A stretch of 64,000 nt of DNA, taken from positions 2,129,227 through 2,193,226 of the forward strand of contig NZ_CP101161.1 in assembly GCF_024298865.1 (NCBI RefSeq), written 5' to 3'. Shown in pieces: positions 34,961-43,240 of the stretch. The position numbers were made by a program, and so were the translations under genes. Origin of the DNA: Halorarius halobius (lineage in GTDB: Archaea > Halobacteriota > Halobacteria > Halobacteriales > Haloarculaceae). Position 1 is the stretch's first letter. Every line of letters begins with the position of its first letter. The notes beneath the pieces are model-generated. The model was not told the DNA's origin and did not search any database. It saw nothing but the letters and a program-made list of their open reading frames with translations.

Positions 34961-35962
34961 ATGCTCGACCTCGACGGCTCCGACGGCGGCGGCCAACTCG
35001 TCCGCTCGGCGCTCACCTGCTCGCTCGCCACCGGTGAAGCGTTCGACCTCACCGGCATCCGTGGCGAACGACCGGACTCGGGGCTCTCCCACCAGCATCT
35101 CGCGGCGGTCGAGTTCGCGGCTGACCTCGGGGAGGCGACGGTCGAGGGTGCCGAGTTGGGAAGCGAGCATCTCCGGTTCGAGCCCGGTGACGTGCGAGCC
35201 GGTATCTACGACCTGGACATCGGCACGGCGGGGAGCGTCACCCTCCTGTGTGACGTGGCCGTGCCGCTTTCGGCCCGCCTCGACGCGCCGCTCCGGGTCA
35301 CGGTTACCGGCGGCACCGACGTGAAGTGGTCGCCCCCGGTCGACTACCTCCGGCGCGTGAAGCTCCCCATGCTCCGGGCCTCCGGATGGGGTGCCGCGCT
35401 GGACGTCGGCCGTCGAGGGTTCTACCCCGTCGGCGGCGGCGAGGTCACGCTGTCGCTTCACCCCTGTGAGCCGTCGCCGCTGGACCTGACAGCCCGTGGC
35501 GACCGGACCGGAGCGCGCGTCTACGCGGTCGAGAGTATCGACCTCGCGGATGCGGACGTCGGCCAGCGGCTGGCCCGGACGACCGTGGAGGGACTCGAAG
35601 CCGACGGCTGGGACGTCGTCGAGCGGCGCGTCACGACGGCCGACGCCGACTCGCCGGGCGCGGCCGTAGTGGCGCGGCTCGATTACGACGGCGGCGTCGC
35701 GGGCGTCTCGGGGCTCGGCGAGAAGGGCGTTCCGGCCGAAGAGGTCGCCGAAGCGGCCGTCGAGGCCGCCGCCGCGTTCGAGGCCGGGTCGGGCGCCGTC
35801 GACGCCCACCTCGCGGACCAACTCGTGGTGCCGGTCGCGCTCGCCGGCGGACGGGTCGCCATCCCGACGGTGACACGGCACGTGGAGACGAACGTCGACC
35901 TGGTTCGCGCGTTCGGACTGGACGTGTCAATCGACGACGGGCCGACGATATCGGGTACGTAG
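34961..35962 (+). CDS. rtcA: RNA 3'-terminal phosphate cyclase
   Basis: 333 residues. It uses ATP to turn an RNA 3'-phosphate into a 2',3'-cyclic phosphate. The N-terminal DGSDGGGQLVRSALTCSLAT, the central RGFYPVGGGEVTLSL and the C-terminal AHLADQLVVPVALAGG, with the catalytic-His pattern, match RtcA. The chosen ATG gives the standard MLDLDGS start. It is the last gene before the low-GC ASST-like gene and shows normal codon use. Confidence 0.92.
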   Translation: MLDLDGSDGGGQLVRSALTCSLATGEAFDLTGIRGERPDSGLSHQHLAAVEFAADLGEATVEGAELGSEHLRFEPGDVRAGIYDLDIGTAGSVTLLCDVAVPLSARLDAPLRVTVTGGTDVKWSPPVDYLRRVKLPMLRASGWGAALDVGRRGFYPVGGGEVTLSLHPCEPSPLDLTARGDRTGARVYAVESIDLADADVGQRLARTTVEGLEADGWDVVERRVTTADADSPGAAVVARLDYDGGVAGVSGLGEKGVPAEEVAEAAVEAAAAFEAGSGAVDAHLADQLVVPVALAGGRVAIPTVTRHVETNVDLVRAFGLDVSIDDGPTISGT

Positions 35963-36017
35963 CCAACCGTTGCGGTTCCCGAGCGTGGGTGGGAGTTGTT
36001 TCGGCTTGGTGAACTAC

Positions 36018-36034
36018 TACGTTGATATATAATT
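36018..36034 (+). promoter_or_regulatory. AT-rich promoter region before the ASST-like gene
   Basis: TACGTTGATATATAATT lies about 50 bp upstream of the ATG at 36077, in a 70-bp stretch unusually rich in A and T (a second TATA-like GTATATAC is just before the start). The region is the left edge of the low-GC segment. Confidence 0.5.
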
Positions 36035-36076
36035 CAGTATCTTTAACTACTCGGTATTTACAAGCCGGTATATACA

Positions 36077-37483
36077 ATGAGGATAACCGGGTCCACCGTC
36101 GGTTCCCTACTGACCAAGCGGCGGATTCGAGTCACGTTCTTGGTCCTGCTCGTATTCTGCTTATCACTTCTCGGCATAAGCGCCCTTACGTATTCTGGGG
36201 GCGTCATGACCGACATCAGGTCGGAGATGTCCAAACCGCTAGAGGACCGGGACGCGGTGGTGGAGCCCTCGAACGGAACGACCGTCGTCACGACTCATGC
36301 GACGGGCAACGGAGTCGGGGAACTGTTTGCCGTCGGTCCGTCTGGTCGGCCGGTGTACTACAATGACACCCACGAAACATATTTCGATGTCGACCCCGTC
36401 CCAAACACCACGGCAACGCTACAGTACATCGCCGTACACGACGTTCCGGACGAGGAATGTCGGGGTTCCGTTCCCTGCCGGCGAAACATCGTCGAACGTG
36501 TAAACATTACTACGGGCGAGACGTCCGTAGTGTACGTAGAGCCGTTGACGATGGTACCGGGGTCGAAGCGGTGGCATGACGTCGACACGTTGCCCAACGG
36601 TGACCTTCTCGTGGCTGACATCGCCACCGATTCGGTGAAGCGGCTAGACCCCGATACAGGGATTATCAACTGGGCATGGAACGCCGACAGCGCGTACCCC
36701 CCGGCAAGTGGTGGCTCCTACGCCGGCGACTGGACGCACCTGAACGACGTCGAGGCGCTCCCCGATGGTCGGTACATGGCGAGTGTACGGAACCACGACC
36801 AAGTCGTGTTCCTCGATGAATCGGGGCTCCAACCGAACTGGACGCTAGGGACCGACGGAAACCATAACGTGCTGTACGAACAGCACAACCCCGACTACAT
36901 CCCGGAAGCGAACGGTGGCCCGGCGGTGATTGTAGCCGACTCCGAGAACAATCGAGCAGTCGAGTATCAGCGAGTCGACGGGGCATGGGAACAGTCGTGG
37001 TCGTGGTCCGACAGCCAGTTGAACTGGCCACGGGATGCCGACCGTCTTCCCAACGGGAACACGCTCATCACCGACTCTAACGGCCACCGGGTGATCGAGG
37101 TCGGCCGAGACGGCGACATCGTGTGGTCGATGTCGATGTCCTCGCTTCCGTACGAAGCGGAGCGGCTGGAAACCGGCGATGAGAGTTACGGGGGCGAAAG
37201 CGCCGAGAGTCTTCAACTCGATTCGCGAACCGCGACCGTGGTTGAGCAATCCGGTGGTGGCTCTGCCGGTATTGGAGCGCGCATATGGGTGACCATCCGG
37301 TCGGTCGTGCCGGGAACGATTACCAACGGACTGCTCTTCATCCTCCCAGCGTGGGTGTCAACGGGAGACGCCGTGACCCTCTTGATTCTCGGAGGCGTCT
37401 GTCTGACGTGGCTCTCCGTCGAACTCTACTGGATTCCGTACACCGTCTCGGTGCATCGGCCCTTGGAGCTACGTTCCAAGTAG
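36077..37483 (+). CDS. Membrane-anchored arylsulfotransferase-like (ASST) protein
   Basis: 468 residues. One helix (about 19-40) anchors the N-terminus, and two hydrophobic helices (about 405-450) lie at the C-terminus; the middle is an extracytoplasmic beta-propeller. Repeats of the form LPNGDLLVADI, LPDGRYMASVRN and LPNGNTLITDSNGHRVIEVG, with WHDVDTL and THLNDVEALP histidines, match the ASST/PQQ-propeller family, which transfers sulfate between phenolic groups. Several N-x-T/S sites (NGTT, NTTA, NITT) could be glycosylated. The DNA has lower GC and more varied codons than both neighbours, which suggests transfer. The substrate is unknown. Confidence 0.75.
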   Translation: MRITGSTVGSLLTKRRIRVTFLVLLVFCLSLLGISALTYSGGVMTDIRSEMSKPLEDRDAVVEPSNGTTVVTTHATGNGVGELFAVGPSGRPVYYNDTHETYFDVDPVPNTTATLQYIAVHDVPDEECRGSVPCRRNIVERVNITTGETSVVYVEPLTMVPGSKRWHDVDTLPNGDLLVADIATDSVKRLDPDTGIINWAWNADSAYPPASGGSYAGDWTHLNDVEALPDGRYMASVRNHDQVVFLDESGLQPNWTLGTDGNHNVLYEQHNPDYIPEANGGPAVIVADSENNRAVEYQRVDGAWEQSWSWSDSQLNWPRDADRLPNGNTLITDSNGHRVIEVGRDGDIVWSMSMSSLPYEAERLETGDESYGGESAESLQLDSRTATVVEQSGGGSAGIGARIWVTIRSVVPGTITNGLLFILPAWVSTGDAVTLLILGGVCLTWLSVELYWIPYTVSVHRPLELRSK

Positions 37484-37537
37484 TTAACAGCAGTGGCCGA
37501 CCACGGTCGTTGGTCGTCGTATCTCGACGCTGGTCGG

Positions 37538-38146
37538 CTAGGCGAGTCGCGCGAACGCCAGGTCGCCGCTGACGTTCTCGACGTAGGCGTCGACGACCTG
37601 TCCCTCCTGTGCGCCCGGCACGAAGATGGTGTACTTCCCCTTGTTGGCGACGCCGTCGCCCTTCCGGCCGGTGCCGGTTATCTCTACGCGGTACGTCCGG
37701 CCCGTCTCGACGGTGGCCGTCTCCGTCGTCGAGGACCGCCGTTGCTTCTGGACCGGGCGGAACGCGCCACAGGCCGTACAGCGGAGCATGCGGACGCCGT
37801 CCTCGGTGTCGAGGCGGGTGTCGGGGAGGCCACACTCCGAGCAGGTGACGTACGTCTCGACGTAGGCGTCGATGGCCGCCTCGAAGTCCGCGACGGTAAA
37901 GGAGCCGTTGTAGCGGGCGCGGCCGTCCTGGAACTGGCCGTTCGTGCCCAGTTCGCGCTGGATGGTGCTGTGGAGGTGGTCGGGGTCACGCGAGAGTGCG
38001 TCGGCGATGGCGCCGAGGTTCGTGAGGCGGGTGAACGCGCCGTCGGTCTCCCCTTCCGGGTCGGGCACCTGCAGTCGTCGGCCGCCGTCGCCGGGTCGGT
38101 CCGGGAGGTCGTCGTACGCGCGGGCGAGAAGGTCGTCGTACTCCAT
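37538..38146 (-). CDS. aIF2-beta / eIF5-like domain fused to a TRAM domain
   Basis: 202 residues. The first 140 resemble aIF2-beta: an N-terminal helix, a core with FQDGRARYNGSFTVADFEAA, and a C4 zinc ribbon (CSECGLPDTRLDTEDG, then LRCTACG). After a Lys/Arg/Ser/Thr linker, residues 143-202 form a TRAM beta-barrel (GRTYRVEITGTGRKGDGVAN and VDAYVENVSGDLAFARL), an RNA-binding domain also found in RNA methyltransferases. It probably acts in translation or RNA handling; it may be a paralogue of the true aIF2-beta. It is divergent from the next secreted protein. Confidence 0.87.
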   Translation of the reverse strand: MEYDDLLARAYDDLPDRPGDGGRRLQVPDPEGETDGAFTRLTNLGAIADALSRDPDHLHSTIQRELGTNGQFQDGRARYNGSFTVADFEAAIDAYVETYVTCSECGLPDTRLDTEDGVRMLRCTACGAFRPVQKQRRSSTTETATVETGRTYRVEITGTGRKGDGVANKGKYTIFVPGAQEGQVVDAYVENVSGDLAFARLA

Positions 38147-38312
38147 ACTGAACTGAGCCGGTTCGGACGTATAGGTGCTCCGTATGCCGCGTCCCTGCTG
38201 GACGGGCGCGGATGCGACGGAGCGCGGCGTCCGGTCGGCCACGCCGGGTAGGCATCGCCGTCGGATGGTAGCCCCGATGTAACAATCCGTGCGGGTGGCC
38301 GTACGCAGGGGC

Positions 38313-39482
38313 ATGGAGGACTCCGAGGACGACGCCGAGGACGACGAGCGGTCGACCCACTCCCGACGGACGGTGCTCGGCCTGGTCTCCGCGGCGGTGA
38401 CGGGGCTGTCGGTCCGGGACGTCCGCACGCAGGTCGATGCCGGCTACCTGCTCCGACAGGGCGACCGCTGTCTCGGGCTGGAGCCGCTGTCGGGCGACCA
38501 GCCGGTCGAGACGTTCTACGACTGGCGCGGGGCCGAGACGAAGTACAGTTCGGCGGGCACGGTCGCGCTCCAGCGTCCGGAGACGAGCATCCTCTTTCTC
38601 TACGACGGGCCGGACGGCGTGAGCCTCGTGATAGTCCACGGGAAGTACGACGGGACCGCACCCGCAGGCGTCGTCTCCTTCGCGTTCGACGGCCTTCCGG
38701 TCGACGGCTCGTGGGCCGTGACGGACGACCGCTACGACGGGCCGGACAACGTCGACCGCTGGACCCGAAACGGGTCGACCGCGACGGTCGACTGGCGGTG
38801 GTCGCCGGGTCGCACCGACGGCGGCGCGTTCTTCGGTCTCCACGGCGACCCCGCGCTCGAACTCACGGTGTCGCCCGCGTTCAACGAGCGGGGTGCGCTG
38901 TGGGAGAACCACGACGGCGGCCGTATCAGGTCCTGGCAGGCGCTGTCGGGGTCGCTGTCCGACCCCGACCGGTACGACCTCTCGATGGACACGGCTGTGA
39001 CCATCACCCGGGGCGTGTGTGGCAACGCGGAGGTGTCGCCGGACGGCCCGGACCCGACCGACGACGAGGACCGTCCGGGTCGACGGGAGGGACACGAGAA
39101 CAGCAACGGACGCGGCCACGAGGAGGGGGAAGGCGTCGGCCACGAGGGGAACGACCAGCCGGGTAACGGCGGGAACGGCCGCGGCGAGGACCGAAGCGAC
39201 GGGGAACGGGGACCGCCGGACGACCCCGGCGGCGAGGGTCGGGGGCCACCGGACGACCCCGGCGGCGGGCGAGGGCCGCCGGACGAGGAGGACGACGACC
39301 TCCTCGAGGAGGTGGAGGACGACGCAGAATCGCTGTCCGACGACGATGACGACGATGGCGATGACGACGACCTTCTCGAGGAGGTGGAGGACGACGACGG
39401 CGACGACGGGGACGACGGCGACGACGATGACGACGGCGACGACGGCGACGACGATGACGACGGCGACGACGGGGACGACTGA
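38313..39482 (+). CDS. Exported protein with long Asp/Glu-rich C-terminal tail
   Basis: 389 residues. A twin-Arg signal (HSRRTVLGLVSAAVTG) lies after an acidic lead of 20 residues. A beta-rich globular domain follows (about 45-235). From about residue 240 the chain is low-complexity: Gly/Asn/His-rich to 290, then repeats of RGPPDDPGG, then DDLLEEVEDD twice and a run of DDGDD units to the end. Such a tail could bind Ca2+ or keep a hydrated surface at high salt. I do not recognise the folded domain. The tail is in frame and its codons match the neighbours, so it is not an assembly artefact. Confidence 0.68.
   Translation: MEDSEDDAEDDERSTHSRRTVLGLVSAAVTGLSVRDVRTQVDAGYLLRQGDRCLGLEPLSGDQPVETFYDWRGAETKYSSAGTVALQRPETSILFLYDGPDGVSLVIVHGKYDGTAPAGVVSFAFDGLPVDGSWAVTDDRYDGPDNVDRWTRNGSTATVDWRWSPGRTDGGAFFGLHGDPALELTVSPAFNERGALWENHDGGRIRSWQALSGSLSDPDRYDLSMDTAVTITRGVCGNAEVSPDGPDPTDDEDRPGRREGHENSNGRGHEEGEGVGHEGNDQPGNGGNGRGEDRSDGERGPPDDPGGEGRGPPDDPGGGRGPPDEEDDDLLEEVEDDAESLSDDDDDDGDDDDLLEEVEDDDGDDGDDGDDDDDGDDGDDDDDGDDGDD
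39228..39481 (+). repeat. Asp-coding low-complexity repeats
   Basis: Imperfect repeats of about 27 bp encode RGPPDDPGG, then two copies of a 30-bp unit encode DDLLEEVEDD, then a GAC/GAT/GGC triplet array encodes Asp and Gly. They are the tail of the exported protein and are prone to length change. Confidence 0.75.
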
Positions 39483-39532
39483 CGCCCGCCTCCGGTCGCG
39501 TCACTCTTGTCCGGAGCGTGCGTGCTAGGGCC

Positions 39533-39916
39533 ATGAGCATCGACCCCGAGGCGGAGCGGTTGCTGACGAGCGAGCCCCTGATTGCCCACCTCGCCACGTG
39601 TCGGGACGGGCGACCCCACATCGCGCCGCTGTGGTACGTGTACGACGACGGCGTCGTGGAGGTGGCGACTACCGGCCGAAAACTCGACGACCTGCGGGAG
39701 AACCCGTACGTGTCGCTGTCGGTCGAATCGAGCGACGGCGGCCACCCGGAGTGGATGGTGAGCCTCCGCGGGACGGCCACCGTCGTCGACGACGAGGCGG
39801 CGTTCCGCGAGGCGAACGCCCGCATCAACCGTAAGTACGGCGTCGACGGCGACGCGTGGGACGACAACACCCTCGTCCGCATCGACGTGGGCTCCGCAAG
39901 CGTGCGAACGTACTGA
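39533..39916 (+). CDS. Pyridoxamine 5'-phosphate oxidase-like FMN-binding protein
   Basis: 127 residues, split-barrel flavin-binding fold. It shows [38 protein letters not shown] and YVSLSVES, the phosphate and flavin contacts of the PPOX family; F420-binding is an equally good option for archaea. The start at 39533 gives a normal N-terminus. It follows the exported acidic protein with a 50-bp gap. The substrate is not known. Confidence 0.82.
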   Translation: MSIDPEAERLLTSEPLIAHLATCRDGRPHIAPLWYVYDDGVVEVATTGRKLDDLRENPYVSLSVESSDGGHPEWMVSLRGTATVVDDEAAFREANARINRKYGVDGDAWDDNTLVRIDVGSASVRTY

Positions 39917-39985
39917 CGACACGACTTCGCGGCGCTCGCGCACCGTGGCCGGTGATTTATCCGCTCCTCGAACGTACGCTAACGC

Positions 39986-40927
39986 ATGCCACACGACCGC
40001 GAGGACGGGCTCACGGACGCCGAGCGGGCACGGCTCGCGGCGTTTCGGTCGGTCGAGAGCCTCGCGGCGCTGGCGGACCTGCTCGGGGTCGACGACCCCC
40101 ACCACGCCTACTTCGAGGCGAAACGCGAGTGGCGACGGCTCAGAGACCGGGAACTCGACCTGTCGCGTGGCGCCGGCGTGCCGGGAACCGCGGTCGTCGT
40201 CGACGGCCACGAGTTCTGGGTCCACGGGGTGACCCACGCAGGCACCGACGCCGAACGCGAGTTCCTGCAGTCGAATCTCGCACCGGCCGTCGAGGAGGGT
40301 GCCGTCGTCTACTGCGAGCAGGGCATCCGGCCGATGTACTTCGACGGCGTCGTCGGCGCCTGTGCGATGGACGACTACCGCTGGGCGATGGAGCGGTGCG
40401 CGGAACTCGACGCCGACTCGCACGTCGCGGACCTCGTCGGCGAGGAGTTCGAGGGACTGACCGAGGACATCGACGCGCTGACGGAGCGGTTCCGCGAGGC
40501 GGTGTTCTCGCTCGTCGAGGCCGGGAGCGACCTCTACGGCGACCGGTTTGCGGCCGCGCTCGGGGACGTTGCCTCCGAGTTCCTGACCGGCCACGCGGCG
40601 CTCGCTGTCGGCGACGAGTTCGAGTCGTTCCGGCTGACCCGGGCGGCCGCCGAGGCGCCCGCCCGACTGGTCGACCTCCAGCGCTACTACGAGCGGGCGT
40701 TTCTCCCCCAGCCGCTGGAACGCGAGTGGCTCCGCCGGCACGACCCGGAACTCGAACTCGTGACCCACGCCCGCAACGCGCGGATGGCCGACTACGCCGT
40801 CTACCACAACGACGACGCCGAACGGGTCCACCTCGTCGTCGGTGCGGCCCACCAGCCCGGCGTCCGCTACTATCTCGACCGCCTGGCCGACGGCGAGCGG
40901 TCGCTGGCGGGGTTCGAACCGCTGTAG
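39986..40927 (+). CDS. Possible TraB/ChaN-like protein
   Basis: 313 residues, soluble, no signal peptide. [20 protein letters not shown] is followed by [17 protein letters not shown] in the first half, and [18 protein letters not shown], then [20 protein letters not shown] in the second. This resembles the R-N-x2-M and V-V-G-A-x-H-x2-G motifs of the TraB/TIKI superfamily, but the usual C-terminal membrane helices are missing. I rate the assignment as distant. It is monocistronic. Confidence 0.55.
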   Translation: MPHDREDGLTDAERARLAAFRSVESLAALADLLGVDDPHHAYFEAKREWRRLRDRELDLSRGAGVPGTAVVVDGHEFWVHGVTHAGTDAEREFLQSNLAPAVEEGAVVYCEQGIRPMYFDGVVGACAMDDYRWAMERCAELDADSHVADLVGEEFEGLTEDIDALTERFREAVFSLVEAGSDLYGDRFAAALGDVASEFLTGHAALAVGDEFESFRLTRAAAEAPARLVDLQRYYERAFLPQPLEREWLRRHDPELELVTHARNARMADYAVYHNDDAERVHLVVGAAHQPGVRYYLDRLADGERSLAGFEPL

Positions 40928-40989
40928 GCGTGTGCCACGCTACCGCGCGTCTCCAAGGACTCTTACGTCGGTGTCGCCTACGGAGGGTA

Positions 40990-41274
40990 GTGACTGACGA
41001 ATCTCAGCGGAAGAACCTCAGAATGCCGAACGACGACGAGCTGTTCGCCGTCGTGACACAGCACAACGGCGGGAACCACGTCCGCGTCCAGTGTCAGGAC
41101 GGGAAAGAGCGGATGGGCCGCATCCCCGGCCGCATGAAGTACCGGACCTGGATCAACGAGGGCGACGTCGTCCTCGTCGAGCCGTGGGACTGGCAAGACG
41201 AGAAGGCGAACGTCGAGTGGCGATACGACGAGCAGGACGCCGAACAGCTCCGCGCGGAAGGCCACATCGAGTAA
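40990..41274 (+). CDS. eif1A: Translation initiation factor aIF1A
   Basis: 94 residues with a GTG start at 40990. The OB fold is evident: [40 protein letters not shown] and [20 protein letters not shown]. The conserved end is [11 protein letters not shown]. The GTG is chosen because [12 protein letters not shown] is typical of haloarchaeal aIF1A; the ATG at 41023 would remove this basic tail, which contacts the ribosome. The factor binds the A site during initiation. Confidence 0.94.
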   Translation: MTDESQRKNLRMPNDDELFAVVTQHNGGNHVRVQCQDGKERMGRIPGRMKYRTWINEGDVVLVEPWDWQDEKANVEWRYDEQDAEQLRAEGHIE

Positions 41275-41497
41275 CGCGGTTCTCACTTCACTCTCCGATA
41301 CCCCGAGTGGCGACGCCGTACGCGAGACGGTCGCGGGCGTCCCACGAGTCGAATCCGGGAACCACCGGCACGCTCGAACGCTGTGTCGTCTCCGTCCAGT
41401 AGCGTACGACTCAGTCCGACCGACGAGCTGTCGCTGTCGGGTAGCGTCGAAAGAACGGAACCGCATCTCGGTCGCCTTCCGGCGACGAAGTAGTCAG

Positions 41498-41692
41498 TTA
41501 TACGCGAACGACGTTCGTCGCGCGCGGGCCCTTCGGGGCGTCCTCGATCTCGAACTCGATCTCCGTACCTTCGGTCAGGTCCTCACCGCCAACGTCCTCC
41601 ATGTGGAAGAAAACGTCCTCGTCAGAGTCCTCAGTCTCGATGAAACCGTAACCGCCAGTGTCGTTGAAGAAATCAACCTTACCGTTTGCCAT
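41498..41692 (-). CDS. cspA: Cold-shock domain protein
   Basis: 64 residues, one cold-shock domain. RNP1 is GGYGFIET and RNP2 is DVFFHMED; the start [13 protein letters not shown] and end [10 protein letters not shown] are standard. It binds single-stranded RNA or DNA and can act as an RNA chaperone. It is monocistronic and has a long, structured upstream region with palindromes. Confidence 0.95.
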   Translation of the reverse strand: MANGKVDFFNDTGGYGFIETEDSDEDVFFHMEDVGGEDLTEGTEIEFEIEDAPKGPRATNVVRV

Positions 41693-41718
41693 TGCAAGTA
41701 GAGGGAGTCGGCTTGCAC

Positions 41719-41765
41719 GGATAAGGGTTGGCATCCGTCGGCGAACGTTCCGTTCGACTGAACGG
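41719..41765 (-). promoter_or_regulatory. cspA promoter with upstream palindromes
   Basis: On the minus strand CCCTTATCCG (41719-41728) is about 30 bp before the cspA ATG. Upstream of it are two abutting palindromes: GAACGTTC (41743-41750) and CCGTTC-gact-GAACGG (41750-41765). They are candidate regulator sites. Confidence 0.4.
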
Positions 41766-41917
41766 ATATGTACGATGGCGCTCTCCGAACACAAGTACGT
41801 ACATGCTCGGCGGGTACAGACCGCGTAGCCGTCGAACGCTGGTGGCCTCGGCACTCACGACTCACAATCTATCCATAGTGAATACGTTTAGCGCCCCTAG
41901 AGCGGCCGCTCGTTCCG

Positions 41918-42388
41918 TTACTGTTCGTCCAACATCCGGATGCCTCGCTCCACGACTGCCTCGGTCACGAAGAGACTCGTCTCACGCTGGAGTGCTCGCA
42001 TACGCGATGCCGCTTCATCTCTGTCGAGCAATCCGCGGCCGTAGCCGAGCGCGATGACGCCGATAGAACCGCGTACTTCGACATCTGCGTCAGATGCTGC
42101 CTCTCGGGCGGCAAGGTCGTCGGTTAGGAGAACCACGTTCCGCTCCTCAGCGACTGCAATCGCGGCGCGTTCTCCGGCGTCTAGGTCTTCATCTCCGAGT
42201 CGGCTTTCATCAGCTTCGACGAGCTCGTACGAGAGGTCGAAAATTCCGTCCGGAACACCACCCCTCTCGATTTCCTCGTAGACTGTCTCCGGAATCAGGA
42301 GCGTATCGAACGCTGACAGTAGTTCGAGCGAGTCGATTTCGGCCAGGTGAATGAGCGGTCCCGCGTCCGAAACAGCCGCAAGCGTCAC
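41918..42388 (-). CDS. PIN-domain toxin-like nuclease
   Basis: 156 residues with a GTG start that overlaps the TGA of the antitoxin gene. The acidic PIN residues are seen in AVSDAGPLIHLAEIDSL, in IPETVYEEIE, in EDLDAGERAAIAVAEE and in VVLLTDDLAAREAA. It would cleave RNA when not bound by its partner. It is a VapC-like or DUF3368-type protein. The longer reading begins in an Arg-rich run and is not credible. Confidence 0.85.
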   Translation of the reverse strand: MTLAAVSDAGPLIHLAEIDSLELLSAFDTLLIPETVYEEIERGGVPDGIFDLSYELVEADESRLGDEDLDAGERAAIAVAEERNVVLLTDDLAAREAASDADVEVRGSIGVIALGYGRGLLDRDEAASRMRALQRETSLFVTEAVVERGIRMLDEQ

Positions 42389-42636
42389 GCGTTGAGACCC
42401 CAGTCGACGTCCTCCTCGACGACCGCGCGCTCCCGTTCGGCGCGTTCGACTTTCGTCCGACCGACACGCTCGATGGCCTCCCCACGGTCGAGGTCGCCGT
42501 CGAGATACTGTGCGAGTACGAGGTCCTCCCACAGGTCTTCGAGCCCGCGTTCGAGTGCCCGTTCGAACACTTCGGACTCGGGAAGGCCGCGTGCCTCAGC
42601 GATTTCTCGAACTCGGTCGGAAATTTCGGCGGCCAT
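42385..42636 (-). CDS. Antitoxin-like protein (UPF0175-like) paired with the PIN toxin
   Basis: 83 residues from the ATG at 42636. The N-terminus MAAEISDRVREIAEARGLPE and the following SEVFERALERGLEDLWEDLV suggest a ribbon-helix-helix-like DNA-binding start and a helical partner region; the tail EEDVDWGLNA would wrap the toxin. The upstream ATG at 42663 lies inside the TATA box, so it should not be transcribed. Stop and toxin start overlap. It would bind the toxin and repress the operon. Confidence 0.75.
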   Translation of the reverse strand: MAAEISDRVREIAEARGLPESEVFERALERGLEDLWEDLVLAQYLDGDLDRGEAIERVGRTKVERAERERAVVEEDVDWGLNA

Positions 42637-42660
42637 ACAGGGTGATTGCTCGGCAACGCT

Positions 42661-42669
42661 CATAAATCC
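42661..42669 (-). promoter_or_regulatory. Promoter of the PIN toxin-antitoxin operon
   Basis: GGATTTATG on the minus strand is centred about 28 bp before the antitoxin ATG at 42636 and overlaps the alternative ATG at 42663. It supports a leaderless transcript from the inner start. Confidence 0.5.
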
Positions 42670-42873
42670 GTGTCCGCTCGACCAGCGAGAGCTGACCGGG
42701 GCCTATGTCTACCGTGGCCACAACCAGATGCCCTCAGAGACGTCGTCTACCGTCAAAAATGCGGCCTCGGCACTCATAGGGCTCGTCATCGCCGGCTGCC
42801 GAGACCGGCTCGGCCCGCTGGCTCGTCATCGGCCACGCGGGCCTACGGGCGGGAGGGAAAAACCGTTCGCGGT

Positions 42874-43137
42874 CTACTTCGAGCGGAACGACTCGAACTC
42901 CTGTTTCAGCTGTTCGGTGACGCTGTTGTCGTTCCGGTCGGCGCGGGTCTGGATGTCGTCGATGAGGCTCTCGACCGACTGGCCGGTCGACTCGGCCTCC
43001 TGTTTCAGCTCACGTTTCACCTCTCCCTTCGAGCTGTCGTCGGATTTCGCGTCGGACACGAGCTGTTTCAGGCTCTTGCCGGTGTCCTCCATCTCGCGTT
43101 TCAGGTCGTCGAACACGCTGGAACTGGAGTCTGACAT
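42874..43137 (-). CDS. Small charged helical protein
   Basis: 87 residues, Ser/Asp/Lys/Glu-rich, starting MSDSSSSVFDDLKREMEDTG and with KQEAESTGQSVESLIDDIQT. It is fully helical and soluble; two similar stretches (LKREMEDTGKSL and LKQEAESTGQSV) suggest an internal repeat. I do not recognise a family. CATTTTACG about 28 bp upstream is a plausible TATA element. Function unknown. Confidence 0.6.
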   Translation of the reverse strand: MSDSSSSVFDDLKREMEDTGKSLKQLVSDAKSDDSSKGEVKRELKQEAESTGQSVESLIDDIQTRADRNDNSVTEQLKQEFESFRSK

Positions 43138-43240
43138 GCGGGTCCGCGTTCACACGCCGGCGTAAAATGCGTGGGGGGCTCGAGGACAGAACCGTCGGCG
43201 GTGCCGACGCACCTATGTGCGCGCGGTGAGACCGGCGCGC

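Noticed and set aside
38732..40852. A 706-codon minus-strand open frame
   Set aside because: It is antisense to the acidic exported protein, the PPOX-like gene and the TraB-like gene; its Ser/Pro runs are the complement of Asp/Gly repeats.
41330..41370. GTCGAATCC-like string suggesting a tRNA T-arm
   Set aside because: No acceptor stem, anticodon arm or CCA context could be folded around it.
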